64,000 nucleotides of DNA from Melaminivora suipulveris. GTDB lineage: Bacteria > Pseudomonadota > Gammaproteobacteria > Burkholderiales > Burkholderiaceae_C. The stretch lies in the NCBI RefSeq assembly GCF_003008575.1, contig NZ_CP027667.1:3000001-3064000 (forward strand). The letters run 5' to 3'. The notes beneath the pieces are model-generated. The model saw only the letters and a program-made list of their open reading frames with translations, did not search any database and had not been told where the DNA came from. Every line of letters starts with the position of its first letter. Position 1 is the stretch's first letter. Made by a program: the position numbers and the translations under genes. Positions 29,034 to 36,956 of the stretch are shown here, in pieces.

Positions 29034-30353
29034 ATGCCCGACGTCTCTCCCATCGCCGCCGATCCGCAGGCCTTCCTGCGGCGCCTGTTCATGGCGGCCG
29101 TCCACAGCGCCCAGCCGCTGCACAACCTGGCGCGGCACCTGCCGCCACCGCCGCGCGGCCGCACGCTGGTGCTGGGCGCCGGCAAGGCCGGCGGCGCCAT
29201 GGCGCAGGCGCTGGAGGTGCTGTGGCCACAGGACGCGCCGCTGTCCGGCCTGGTGGTCACGCGCTACGGCCACGTGCCGCAGCGCCCGCAGGCTCTGGCG
29301 CAGCGCATCGAGATTGTCGAGGCGGCGCATCCCGTGCCCGACGCCGCCGGCCTGGCCGCCACCGAGCGCATGCTGGCGCTCACTGAAGGATTGACCGAGG
29401 ACGACCTGGTGCTGTGCCTGATTTCCGGCGGCGGCTCGGCGCTGCTGACGCTGCCGGCTTCAGGAATGACGCTTGCGGACAAGCAGCGCATCAACCGCGA
29501 ACTGCTGGAGTCCGGCGCGGCAATCGGCGAGATGAACTGCGTGCGCAAGCACCTCTCGCGCATCAAGGGCGGTCGCCTGGGCGCCGCCTGCGCGCCAGCG
29601 CGCGTGCTGACGCTGGCCATCAGCGACGTGCCGGGCGACGACCCGGCCGTCATCGCCAGCGGCCCCACCGTGCCCGACGCCAGCATCTGCGCCGACGCGC
29701 TGGCCATCCTCGTGCGCTACCGCATCGACTTGCCGCCGAAGGTGCACGCGGCGCTTGAGAGCGGCGCGCTGGAAACGCCCAAGCCCGGCGATGCGCGCTT
29801 TGCCGGGCACGAGGTGCGCCTGATCGCCACGCCGCAGATGGCGCTGGTCGCTGCGGCCGAAGCGGCGCGCGAGGCCGGTCTGGCGGCACACATCCTGTCC
29901 GATGAGATCGAGGGCGAGTCGCGCGAGGTGGCCAAGGTGCACGCCGCGCTGGCGCGCGCCGTGGCGCGGCATGGCGAGCCCTTCGCGCGGCCGTGCGTGA
30001 TCCTGTCGGGGGGAGAGACGACGGTGACGGTGCGCCCGCGCCGGCCGGGCGCGCCCAAGGGCCGTGGCGGGCGCGCTGGCGAGTTCTGCATGGGCCTGGC
30101 GCAGGCGCTGCAGGGCCAGCCGGGCGTGTGGGCGTTGGCGGCGGACACCGATGGCATAGACGGCGTGGAGGACAACGCCGGGGCGCAGCTCGCCCCCGAC
30201 ACCCTGGAGCGCGCCAGCGCGGCGGGCCTGCGCCTGGACGACCATCTGGAGCGCAACGACGCCTACGGGTTCTTCCAGGCGCTGGACGATCTGGTGGTCA
30301 CCGGGCCCACGCACACCAACGTGAACGACTTTCGGGCGATCCTGGTGCTGTAG
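29034..30353 (+). CDS. ttuD: Glycerate 2-kinase of the MOFRL/TtuD family
   Basis: This 439-residue kinase phosphorylates D-glycerate, the end product of glyoxylate condensation and reduction, to enter glycolysis. It has TLVLGAGKAGGAMAQALE, LCLISGGGSALLTLPA, MNCVRKHLSRIKGG, AISDVPGDDPAVIASGPTV and LSGGETTVTV. The MOFRL block ALAADTDGIDGVEDNAGA follows, and the C-terminus reads TGPTHTNVNDFRAILV. The ATG at 29034 is preferred over an upstream start because of the conserved beginning. The gene is intact although gcl and glxR, which would feed it from glyoxylate, are broken nearby. Confidence 0.93.
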   Translation: MPDVSPIAADPQAFLRRLFMAAVHSAQPLHNLARHLPPPPRGRTLVLGAGKAGGAMAQALEVLWPQDAPLSGLVVTRYGHVPQRPQALAQRIEIVEAAHPVPDAAGLAATERMLALTEGLTEDDLVLCLISGGGSALLTLPASGMTLADKQRINRELLESGAAIGEMNCVRKHLSRIKGGRLGAACAPARVLTLAISDVPGDDPAVIASGPTVPDASICADALAILVRYRIDLPPKVHAALESGALETPKPGDARFAGHEVRLIATPQMALVAAAEAAREAGLAAHILSDEIEGESREVAKVHAALARAVARHGEPFARPCVILSGGETTVTVRPRRPGAPKGRGGRAGEFCMGLAQALQGQPGVWALAADTDGIDGVEDNAGAQLAPDTLERASAAGLRLDDHLERNDAYGFFQALDDLVVTGPTHTNVNDFRAILVL

Positions 30354-30359
30354 CTGACT

Positions 30360-30424
30360 GATTTCAAGCAAAAAGTGCCCTCAGTCGGCGTGAATCAATC
30401 GCCTCTAGCTCATTTTTTGATAGT
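30360..30424 (+). repeat. Dispersed short repeat, copy H
   Basis: The core TGCCCTCAGTCGGCGTGAAT is followed by CAATCGCCTCTAGCTCATTTTTTGATAG in two halves (GCCTCTAGCT and TTTTTTGATAG). It lies at the convergent junction of glycerate kinase and the lysR remnant. The remnant's last codons and stop are part of it. Confidence 0.8.
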
Positions 30425-30736
30425 GTCTTCCCTTGGCAGGCGCTCCCACCAATCCTGCTCGAAGCGCCCCTGCAGGAAGGCGATAAAAATCTGCACCTTC
30501 AGCGCCAGGCGCGGCGAGGGATACACGGCGTGGATTTCCTGCTCGGGCAGGCGGCAGGTCTTCAGCACCTCGGCCACGCGCCCGGCCTGCGAGGATTCAT
30601 GCGCCACATAGCGCGGCAGGGCGGCGACGCGCAGGTGGGCGCGCGCGGCGGCCAGCAGGGCCGAGAGGTTGTTCGAGCGCAGCCGCCCCGTGACCGGCAC
30701 CCAGACCGCCTCGCCGCGGCGCGCGCGGCTGCACAA
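30410..30736 (-). pseudogene. LysR-type regulator, 3' fragment
   Basis: About 105 codons match only the end of a LysR effector domain: [35 protein letters not shown] (key blocks GRLRSNN and VAALPRYVA), then EIHAVYPSPRLALKVQIFIAFLQG. The helix-turn-helix and first two thirds (about 190 residues) are missing. A stop in the same frame at about 30746 and an immediate switch to gcl sequence on the other strand show a deletion junction. LysR regulators are normally divergent from gcl, so one deletion probably removed both 5' ends. Confidence 0.85.
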
Positions 30737-31208
30737 GGATGACTTTCAGGCGGTGGCCGTCTGCGCCCTGGTGCGCCGTGTGACCAGGTGGGCCACCTGG
30801 AAAAGATGCTGGACCCTGGACGCACGGGTGGCCGGCCCCAGGCGCCGAGTCGTCGCGCTGTCGGGCGACTACGACTTTCAGTTCATGATCGAGGAGCTTG
30901 CCGTGGGCGCGCAGTTCAAGCTGCCCTACGTGCACGTCCTGGTCAACAACAGCTACCTGGGCCTGATTCGCCAGGCGCAGCGCGCGTTCTCCTTGAATTG
31001 CTGCGTGCAGCGCCCCCAGGAGTTCGCCCCCGCCATGGAGCAGGCCAATCGCTGGATGACCGAACATGGCACGCCGGTGCTCATCGAGGCGCCGCTGGAG
31101 CGCGTCACCAACATCGCCATGGGCGCCGAGATCGACAGCGTGGTCGCGTTCGAGGAGCTGGCCGCAGACCTGGCCGACGCCCCCAGCGCGCTGGCGCTGC
31201 TCGACTGA
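30737..31208 (+). pseudogene. gcl: Glyoxylate carboligase remnant
   Basis: From about 30850 the frame encodes the C-terminal thiamine-diphosphate domain of Gcl: [40 protein letters not shown], then [20 protein letters not shown] and [12 protein letters not shown]. About 400 N-terminal residues are absent. Between [11 protein letters not shown] and [12 protein letters not shown] about 30 residues that Gcl normally has (the AFENIN...GYGVDHVKVAEGLGC segment) are missing in frame. The stretch 30737-30845 is degenerate. The enzyme, which condenses two glyoxylates to tartronate semialdehyde, cannot be functional. The frame can be opened from 30669 but that start lies within lysR sequence. Confidence 0.9.
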
Positions 31209-31252
31209 AGCGCATCGCCCCTTTTTCTTCTTTCTTTCCACTGGAGTCTTTC

Positions 31253-32050
31253 ATGCCCCGCTTCGCCGCCAACCTGAGCATGCTGTTCACCGAGGTGCCT
31301 TTTCTCGATCGCTTCGAGCGCGCAGCGCGCGCCGGTTTCGAGGCCGTGGAGTTCATGTTCCCCTACGCCCACGGCGCCGAGGAGATCCGCCAGCAGCTGG
31401 ACGCGCACGGCCTGCGCCTGGTGTTGCACAACCTGCCGGCGGGCGACTGGGACGCGGGCGACCGAGGCATCGCCTGCGATCCGGCACGGGTGGAGGAATT
31501 CCGCGCTGGCGTGGCGCGCGGCGTGCGCTACGCCGGCGTGCTGGGCGCGCCGCAGCTCAACTGCCTGGCTGGCAAGGCGCCGGCCGGCGTCGACGCCGCC
31601 ACGCTGCGCCGCACCTTCGTGGACAACCTGCGCTTTGCCGCGTCGGTCCTGCGCGATGCGCAGCTGCGCCTGCTGATCGAGCCCATCAACGGCTTCGACA
31701 TCCCCGGCTTTTATCTGAACCGCACGGACCAGGCGCTGTCCATCCTGGACGAGGTCGACGCGCCCAACGCCTTCGTGCAATACGACATCTACCACGCCCA
31801 GCGCACCGAGGGCGAGCTGGCCGCCACGCTCACGCAGCACCTGGCGCGCATCGGCCATGTGCAGCTGGCCGACAACCCCGGCCGCCACGAACCGGGCACG
31901 GGCGAGATCAACTTCCCCTTCCTGTTCGAGCACCTGGACCGCATCGGCTACGCCGGCTGGGTCGGCTGCGAATACCGCCCGGCGCAAGGCACTGAAGCGG
32001 GCCTCGCCTGGCTGGGTGAGCGCCTGCGCGCGCCGGCCCTGTCCGCCTGA
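31253..32050 (+). CDS. hyi: Hydroxypyruvate isomerase
   Basis: This 265-residue TIM-barrel protein of the AP-endonuclease-2 group isomerises hydroxypyruvate and tartronate semialdehyde. It has MPRFAANLSMLFTEVPFLDR, VEFMFPYAHGAEEIRQQL, LLIEPINGFDIPGFYLN, QYDIYHAQRTEGEL and HVQLADNPGRHEPGTGEINF, the standard Hyi blocks with Glu, Asp, His and Glu metal ligands. The ATG at 31253 lies after CTGGAGTCTTTC. It is complete but sits between a broken gcl and a glxR stub, so its substrate must now come from elsewhere or the gene is on its way out. Confidence 0.92.
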   Translation: MPRFAANLSMLFTEVPFLDRFERAARAGFEAVEFMFPYAHGAEEIRQQLDAHGLRLVLHNLPAGDWDAGDRGIACDPARVEEFRAGVARGVRYAGVLGAPQLNCLAGKAPAGVDAATLRRTFVDNLRFAASVLRDAQLRLLIEPINGFDIPGFYLNRTDQALSILDEVDAPNAFVQYDIYHAQRTEGELAATLTQHLARIGHVQLADNPGRHEPGTGEINFPFLFEHLDRIGYAGWVGCEYRPAQGTEAGLAWLGERLRAPALSA

Positions 32051-32090
32051 AGCACGCCACCCGGCCACAACACCCCAAGGAGACCAAGAC

Positions 32091-32138
32091 ATGGCCTCCG
32101 ACCCGGCCAAACTCGGCTTCCGGCGCCAGGCGGCATGA
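32091..32138 (+). pseudogene. glxR: 2-hydroxy-3-oxopropionate reductase stub
   Basis: Fifteen codons, MASDPAKLGFRRQAA, follow a good ribosome site (AAGGAG, 9 bp before the ATG) 40 bp after hyi. GlxR proteins start with KLGFIGLGIMG, and here the sequence leaves that pattern right after KLGF and stops. This is the position glxR takes in gcl-hyi-glxR operons, so I read it as the 5' end of a deleted glxR. Confidence 0.65.
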
Positions 32139-32195
32139 AGGCTGGGGCCAGGGAGAGGAGGCGAAGCACAGAACGTGGTCCGACTGGACGCGTAC

Positions 32196-32210
32196 AAAAA
32201 TTGTATACAC
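32196..32210 (+). promoter_or_regulatory. Putative GntR operator upstream of uraH
   Basis: CAAAAATTGTATACA (about 32195-32209) matches the consensus, with the perfect palindrome TGTATACA at 32202-32209. It runs into TACACT, a plausible -10 box, 45-60 bp before uraH. Binding there would block the promoter. Confidence 0.72.
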
Positions 32211-32253
32211 TTTGCCGACATCGCTTGGCGTTTACGCACACAAGGAGAATTCC

Positions 32254-32604
32254 ATGGGCCTGAGCACCCACGTCCTGGACACCATGCACGGCTGCCCGGC
32301 CGCCGGCATGGGCGTCGCGCTGTATTCCACCGACGGCGAGCAGCCCACGCTGATCAAGCGCCTGACGCTCAACCACGACGGCCGCACCGACGCGCCGCTG
32401 TTCGACAACGCCAGCCTGCGCACGGGCACCTACCGGCTGACCTTCGACGTGGCGGCGTACTTCAAGGCGCGCGGCGTGCAGCTGCCCGAGCCGAATTTCC
32501 TGGACCGCGTGAGCCTGGATTTCGGCGTTGCCCATGCCGACCAGCACTACCACGTGCCGCTCTTGGTCAGCCCGTGGAGCTACTCCACCTATCGCGGCTC
32601 CTGA
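32254..32604 (+). CDS. uraH: 5-hydroxyisourate hydrolase (transthyretin-like)
   Basis: This 116-residue protein hydrolyses 5-hydroxyisourate, the product of urate oxidation, to OHCU, the substrate of UraD. It shows the family's GLSTHVLDTMHGCPAAGMGV start (catalytic His), LNHDGRTDAPL with conserved Arg, and HYHVPLLVSPWSYSTYRGS with the diagnostic C-terminal YRGS. The start at 32254 follows AAGGAG and agrees with the family length of about 110-120. It has its own operator-like site upstream. Confidence 0.95.
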   Translation: MGLSTHVLDTMHGCPAAGMGVALYSTDGEQPTLIKRLTLNHDGRTDAPLFDNASLRTGTYRLTFDVAAYFKARGVQLPEPNFLDRVSLDFGVAHADQHYHVPLLVSPWSYSTYRGS

Positions 32605-32609
32605 GTGCG

Positions 32610-33146
32610 TCAGTCGCCATCGCCGCCGGCCTCCGCACCGTCCTCGTCGCCGCCCAGTTGCCCTTCCGTGAGCGTGTCGAGCTGAAAGCAGCCCGACGCA
32701 TCCCACAGCCAGGTGTCGGTCCAGGTCACGCCGTCCAAATGCAGCGGCGCGGGGTAGGGCGCCGCGGCGCGCGCCGTGCGCTCGATCTCGCGCACCACCT
32801 CGGGCGCGTGGCGCGGCGCGCGCAGCCAGTCCAGGCGCTGCACCCGGCCGTGGGCGTCGATCTGCACGTCCAGCACGCCGATGGCGTGCAGCAGCGGCGG
32901 CAGCGGGCCCCGGTAGATGCGCGTCGCGTTGCAGGCGTAGACATGGCGCGCGGCGTCGAGCCGGTAGTCCAGCGCCGTGTGGGCCGACGAGGGCGCGGGG
33001 GCTGTGTCGCCGCCCAACTCCGGCGCGTCCGGCTGCGCAGGGATGGCCTGCGGCGGCGCGGCACGGCGGAACAAGGCGGACAGCCACGCCATCAGGCCGC
33101 GCTTGGCGGGTGCGTCGCTTCGGGTATCGGGGGATTCAGTGGGCAT
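32610..33146 (-). CDS. Conserved hypothetical protein, TonB-C-like pattern
   Basis: The 178-residue protein has no certain family. Residues about 1-60 are Ala/Pro-rich with a short hydrophobic stretch (MAWLSALF). Residues about 65-165 (YACNATRIYRGPLPPLLHAI, VLDVQIDAHGRVQRLDWLRA, WLWDASGCFQLDTLTEGQ) resemble the beta-alpha-beta layout of a TonB C-terminal domain in the order of polar and aromatic residues. The C-terminus is acidic. It is convergent with uraH (5 bp apart) and divergent from xdhC. The ATG at 33146 is chosen because the longer frame overlaps xdhC's leader. No function is claimed. Confidence 0.65.
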   Translation of the reverse strand: MPTESPDTRSDAPAKRGLMAWLSALFRRAAPPQAIPAQPDAPELGGDTAPAPSSAHTALDYRLDAARHVYACNATRIYRGPLPPLLHAIGVLDVQIDAHGRVQRLDWLRAPRHAPEVVREIERTARAAAPYPAPLHLDGVTWTDTWLWDASGCFQLDTLTEGQLGGDEDGAEAGGDGD

Positions 33147-33211
33147 GGAAGGTGCGGGCGGCAGTCCGGCCCGCGCAAGATGAAAACAACGCAACGAGCG
33201 AGGAGCCTGCC

Positions 33212-34075
33212 ATGACCGACAGTGCCACCACCCCCTTGCGGCAACTGCTGCAAAGCCTGGCGGCCGGGCCGGCGTGCCTGGTGACGGTGGAGTCTACCCA
33301 GGGCTCCGTGCCGCGCGGGGCCGGCACCTGGATGGCGCTGGCGGCGGCGCAGCCCGACGCGCCCATAGGCACCATCGGCGGGGGGCACCTCGAATTCGCC
33401 GCGCTGGAGCAGGCACGCCGCCTGCTGGCGCGGCACCGGTCGGGTGGTCCGGCGCCGGCGATCACGCTGCGCCAGGCGCTGGGTCCCAGCCTGGGCCAGT
33501 GCTGCGGCGGCGTGGTGCACCTGCGCCTGGAATGCGTGAGCGCGGACCATGCGCCGGCGCTGCGCGAGCGCCTGGCGCCCGAGCTGCATCCCGTGGCGCT
33601 GTTCGGCGGCGGCCATGTCGGCCACGCGCTGGCGCGGGCGCTGGCGCCGCTGCCGTTCGCGCTGCACTGGATCGACAGCCGCGACGGCGTGTTCGACCAG
33701 CAGGGCGCGCCCGACGCGCTGTGCGAGCACTCCGATCCGGTGCAGGCGGCGGTGCCCAGCCTGGCGGCGCAGTCGCTGGTGCTGATCATGAGCTTCAGCC
33801 ACGCCGAGGACCTGGACGTCCTCGCCGCCTGTCTGGCGCGCCAGCGCGCGCAGGGCGACCTGCCCTTCATCGGCCTGATCGGCAGCCGCACCAAGTGGGC
33901 GACCTTCCGCCACCGGCTGGAGGCGCGCGGCTATGGCGAGCGGGAGCTGGAGCACGTCACCTGTCCCATCGGCGTGCCCGGCATCACCGGCAAGGAGCCA
34001 GCCGTGATCGCAGCCGCCGTCGTAGCGCAACTGCTGCAGCAACGGGAGTTGCTCCGGGAGCTCGCATCCGGGTGA
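33212..34075 (+). CDS. xdhC: Xanthine dehydrogenase accessory protein XdhC
   Basis: This 287-residue protein binds molybdenum cofactor and helps sulfurate and insert it into xanthine dehydrogenase. It has VTVESTQGSVPRGAGTWM (N-terminal XdhC/CoxI domain with the Pro-Arg motif), GTIGGGHLEFAALEQAR and LGPSLGQCCGGVVHLRLE (cofactor-binding cysteines). A Rossmann-like C-terminal half follows, beginning LFGGGHVGHALARAL and including GLIGSRTKWATF and CPIGVPGITGKEPAVIAA. The start follows GAGGAG. The catalytic subunits xdhA and xdhB are not in the window, so they must be encoded elsewhere. Confidence 0.92.
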   Translation: MTDSATTPLRQLLQSLAAGPACLVTVESTQGSVPRGAGTWMALAAAQPDAPIGTIGGGHLEFAALEQARRLLARHRSGGPAPAITLRQALGPSLGQCCGGVVHLRLECVSADHAPALRERLAPELHPVALFGGGHVGHALARALAPLPFALHWIDSRDGVFDQQGAPDALCEHSDPVQAAVPSLAAQSLVLIMSFSHAEDLDVLAACLARQRAQGDLPFIGLIGSRTKWATFRHRLEARGYGERELEHVTCPIGVPGITGKEPAVIAAAVVAQLLQQRELLRELASG

Positions 34076-34094
34076 CTACCAAGCTGGCGGCCAC

Positions 34095-34109
34095 CAAAAA
34101 TTGCATACA
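34095..34109 (+). promoter_or_regulatory. Putative GntR operator upstream of puuD
   Basis: CAAAAATTGCATACA matches the consensus and is followed by CTTCGTG, as at uraH. It lies about 140 bp before the puuD start, leaving a long leader. Confidence 0.68.
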
Positions 34110-34251
34110 CTTCGTGTCCACAAAAATGGGTCGCAGCGGTGCCGGGCAGTCAAGCCCTGGTGCGCGGCCTGACCGCGATTCCTGCTCAGAGCGCCCGCAG
34201 TGGTGAGCAGCCCCAAGCGCCGGCCGTCTGCCGCCGGCGAGAAGGAACGCC

Positions 34252-35484
34252 ATGGAAAGCTATCTCCTGGACTGGGCCAACCTGCTGCTGCGCTGGCTGC
34301 ACGTCATCACCGCCATCGCCTGGGTCGGCTCGTCGTTTTATTTCGTGTTTCTGGACAGCAGCCTCACGCCGCCGGTCGATGAGGATTTGAAGCGCCAGGG
34401 CGTGAACGGCGAGTTGTGGGCCGTGCACGGCGGGGGCTTTTATCACCCCGTCAAGTTCAACGTCGCGCCGCCCAAACTGCCCGACCACCTGCACTGGTTC
34501 TTCTGGGAGAGCTACACGACCTGGCTGTCGGGCTTTGCGCTGCTGTCGGTGTCCTACCTGTGGAACGCCGGCATCTATCTGGTCAATCCGGCCAACCCGC
34601 TGATGTCGCCGGCCATGGCCGTGGTCGCGGCTCTCGCCTTCCTGGTGGTGTTCTGGCTGCTGTACGACGCGATCTGCCGCGTCTTCGGCCAGCGCGCCCA
34701 TGGCGACGCCATCGTCGGCGCGCTGGTGCTGGTGCTGGTGTGCATCGGCGCGTACCTGGCCTGCCACATCTTCCCTGGCCAGGCAGCATTCCTGCTGATG
34801 GGCGCGATGCTGGCGACCTCGATGAGCGCCAACGTGTTCTTCTGGATCATCCCCGGCCAGCGCAAGGTGGTCGCAGCCCTCAAGGCAGGCCAGCCCGTGG
34901 ACCCCATCCACGGCAAGCGCGGCAAGCAGCGCAGCGTGCACAACACCTACTTCACGCTGCCGGTGCTGTTCGCCATGCTGTCCAACCACTATGGCTGGCT
35001 GTACAACCATCCGCGCAACTGGCTGGTGCTGATCCTGATGATGTTCGCCGGCGCCGCCATCCGCCAGTTCTTCGTCATGCGCCATGGCTACAAGCTGGGC
35101 CGCAACCCGCATCCGTGGCCCTACGCCGCCGTGGGCGTGGCCGTGCTGCTGGGTGTGCTGGCCTGGCTCAAGCCGGCGCCCGCGCCGGCAGCGCCTGCCG
35201 CTGCGGCTGCTCCGGCTGGCGCACCGGCCGCAGGCGGCGGCGCCAGCTACGCCGCGGTGAACGCCCTCATCACCCAGCACTGCGTGATGTGCCACGGCGC
35301 CACGGTCGCGCAGAAGAACGTGCGCCTGGATTCGCCCGCCGAGGTGCAGGCGCATGCGCAGCAGATCTACCAGCAGGTGGTGCAGCTCAGGAAGATGCCG
35401 TTCGGCAACCCCGGCGCCTTGAGCGAGGAGGAGCGCGGCGTGTTCAAGCGCTGGTTCGAGGGCGGCGCGCCCGTGACACCCTGA
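34252..35484 (+). CDS. puuD: Membrane-bound urate oxidase with cytochrome c domain (PuuD)
   Basis: This 410-residue protein oxidises urate to 5-hydroxyisourate and passes electrons to the respiratory chain instead of making peroxide. About eight membrane helices occupy residues 1-310, with HVITAIAWVGSSFYFVFLD, WAVHGGGFYHPVKF, HWFFWESYTTWLSGF and SVHNTYFTLPVLFAMLSNHY typical of the PuuD domain. An Ala/Pro linker (about 308-330) leads to a periplasmic haem domain with C344-V-M-C347-H348 and a probable Met ligand in RKMPFGN. It is followed by guaD after 69 bp and preceded by an operator-like site. Uricase (uox) is absent, so this is the likely urate-oxidising step. Confidence 0.94.
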   Translation: MESYLLDWANLLLRWLHVITAIAWVGSSFYFVFLDSSLTPPVDEDLKRQGVNGELWAVHGGGFYHPVKFNVAPPKLPDHLHWFFWESYTTWLSGFALLSVSYLWNAGIYLVNPANPLMSPAMAVVAALAFLVVFWLLYDAICRVFGQRAHGDAIVGALVLVLVCIGAYLACHIFPGQAAFLLMGAMLATSMSANVFFWIIPGQRKVVAALKAGQPVDPIHGKRGKQRSVHNTYFTLPVLFAMLSNHYGWLYNHPRNWLVLILMMFAGAAIRQFFVMRHGYKLGRNPHPWPYAAVGVAVLLGVLAWLKPAPAPAAPAAAAAPAGAPAAGGGASYAAVNALITQHCVMCHGATVAQKNVRLDSPAEVQAHAQQIYQQVVQLRKMPFGNPGALSEEERGVFKRWFEGGAPVTP

Positions 35485-35553
35485 TCGAACGCATATAGCC
35501 GACATCGCCGCGCGCGCATGTTGGCGCCGTGCGGGCACCGTACAGTTGTCCGC

Positions 35554-36846
35554 ATGTCTGCCTCCTCCACCCAGCACCTGTACCGATCCGCGCTGCTGCG
35601 CTTTGCCGAAGACGGCACCGCCCTGTACGACGAGGACGGCCTGCTGGCCACCGCCGCCGACGAGCGCGGCGTGCAGCGCGTGGTGGCCGCCGGCTCCTGG
35701 TCCGCGCTGGCGCGCGAGCATGCGCACCTGGCGGTGACGCACCTTCCCGGCCGCATCCTGGCGCCGGGCTTCGTCGATCTGCACATCCACTATCCGCAAA
35801 CCGACGTCATCGGCTCGCCCGCCGATGGTCTGCTGCCCTGGCTGGAGAACTACACCTTCCCGCACGAATCGCGCTTTGCCGACCCCGCCTACGCCCGTGG
35901 CGTTGCGCAGTTCTTCCTGGACGAACTGGCGCGCAACGGCGTGACCACGGCGCTGACCTTCGGCACCTCGCACGTGGCCGCCGTGGATACGCTGCTGCAG
36001 GAGGCGCAGCGCCGGCGCCTGCGCCTGATCGCCGGCAAGGTGCTGCAGGACCGCCACTCGCCCGATGGCGTGCGCGACGAGACCGAGCAGTCGCTGCTGG
36101 ACACCGAGGCGCTGATCCAGCGCTGGCACGGGGTCGATCGCCTGGGCTACGCCATCACGCCGCGCTTTGCGCCCACCAGCACGCCGGCGCAGTTGCGCGG
36201 CGCGGGCGAGCTGGCCGCGCGCCATCCGGGCGTCTGGATCCAGTCGCACGTGGCCGAGAACCTGGACGAGGTGCGCTGGGCGCGCGAGCTGTTTCCGCAG
36301 GCCTCCAGCTACCTCGGTATCTACGAGGATTTCGGCCTGCTGCGCGATCGCGCCATCTACGCCCACTGCATCCACTTCGACGACGCCGACCGGGCGCTGA
36401 TGCGCAGCACCGGCGCGGCGGCGGCCGTCAGCCCGACCAGCAACCTGTTTCTGGGCAGCGGTTTTTTCGACTACGCCGGGGCGCAGCGCATCGGCATGCG
36501 CTACGGCCTGGGCAGCGACGTGGGTGGCGGCACCAGTTTCAGCCCGTTTCGCACCATGCTGGCGGCCTACTACGTGGGGCGCGAGGGGCAGACCAAGCCG
36601 GGCATTTCGCTGTCGCCCGAGCAGCTGTGGTGGCAGCACACGGCCGGCGCGGCGCAGGCGCTGGGGCTGGCCGGCGTGGTCGGCAACCTGCAGCCGGGCT
36701 GCGAGGCGGATTTCGTCGTGCTTGACCCGCAGGCCACGCCTCTGCTGGCGCGGCGTACGCAGGCCGCGAGCAACCTGGCGGAGCTGCTGTTCGCCATGAT
36801 CGTGTTGGGCGACGACCGGCTGATCGAGCGCACGGTGATCGCCTGA
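35554..36846 (+). CDS. guaD: Guanine deaminase
   Basis: This 430-residue amidohydrolase deaminates guanine to xanthine. The metal site is FVDLHIHYPQTDVIG (HxH), with HVAENLDE, YAHCIHFDD and GSDVGGGTSFSPFRTML supplying later ligands; SPTSNLFLGSG is also typical of GuaD. The ATG at 35554 is preferred over an upstream in-frame start at 35518, which lacks similarity. A TACAGT box about 12 bp before the start suggests either a separate short-leader promoter or co-transcription with puuD. It is followed by a repeat copy. Confidence 0.94.
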   Translation: MSASSTQHLYRSALLRFAEDGTALYDEDGLLATAADERGVQRVVAAGSWSALAREHAHLAVTHLPGRILAPGFVDLHIHYPQTDVIGSPADGLLPWLENYTFPHESRFADPAYARGVAQFFLDELARNGVTTALTFGTSHVAAVDTLLQEAQRRRLRLIAGKVLQDRHSPDGVRDETEQSLLDTEALIQRWHGVDRLGYAITPRFAPTSTPAQLRGAGELAARHPGVWIQSHVAENLDEVRWARELFPQASSYLGIYEDFGLLRDRAIYAHCIHFDDADRALMRSTGAAAAVSPTSNLFLGSGFFDYAGAQRIGMRYGLGSDVGGGTSFSPFRTMLAAYYVGREGQTKPGISLSPEQLWWQHTAGAAQALGLAGVVGNLQPGCEADFVVLDPQATPLLARRTQAASNLAELLFAMIVLGDDRLIERTVIA

Positions 36847-36909
36847 TTTTTGGTCAAAAATGCCTTCAGTCGGTGTGAATCAAGCGTAGTTAGCTATCAA
36901 AAAGGTAGC
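36846..36909 (+). repeat. Dispersed short repeat, copy I
   Basis: This has TGCCTTCAGTCGGTGTGAAT, then CAAGCGTAGTTAGCTATCAA. The tail GTTAGCTATC-AAAAAG-GTAGCAAC can fold. It lies between guaD and dcd, just before the dcd promoter box. Confidence 0.8.
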
Positions 36910-36930
36910 AACATCGGGCTGCACTCTGGA

Positions 36931-36936
36931 TAGAAT
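36931..36936 (+). promoter_or_regulatory. Probable -10 box of dcd
   Basis: TAGAAT followed by CGCC lies 21 bp before the dcd ATG, a form common before genes in this window (GATAAT, CAGAAT, GACAAT). A clear -35 box is not visible, and the repeat ends 21 bp upstream. Confidence 0.5.
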
Positions 36937-36956
36937 CGCCCGCCAGGAGTGAACCC

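Noticed and set aside
30788..31252. A longer N-terminus for hyi read through from the gcl remnant.
   Set aside because: Hyi similarity begins exactly at MPRFAANLSM (31253). The upstream part is a wrong-frame reading of gcl.
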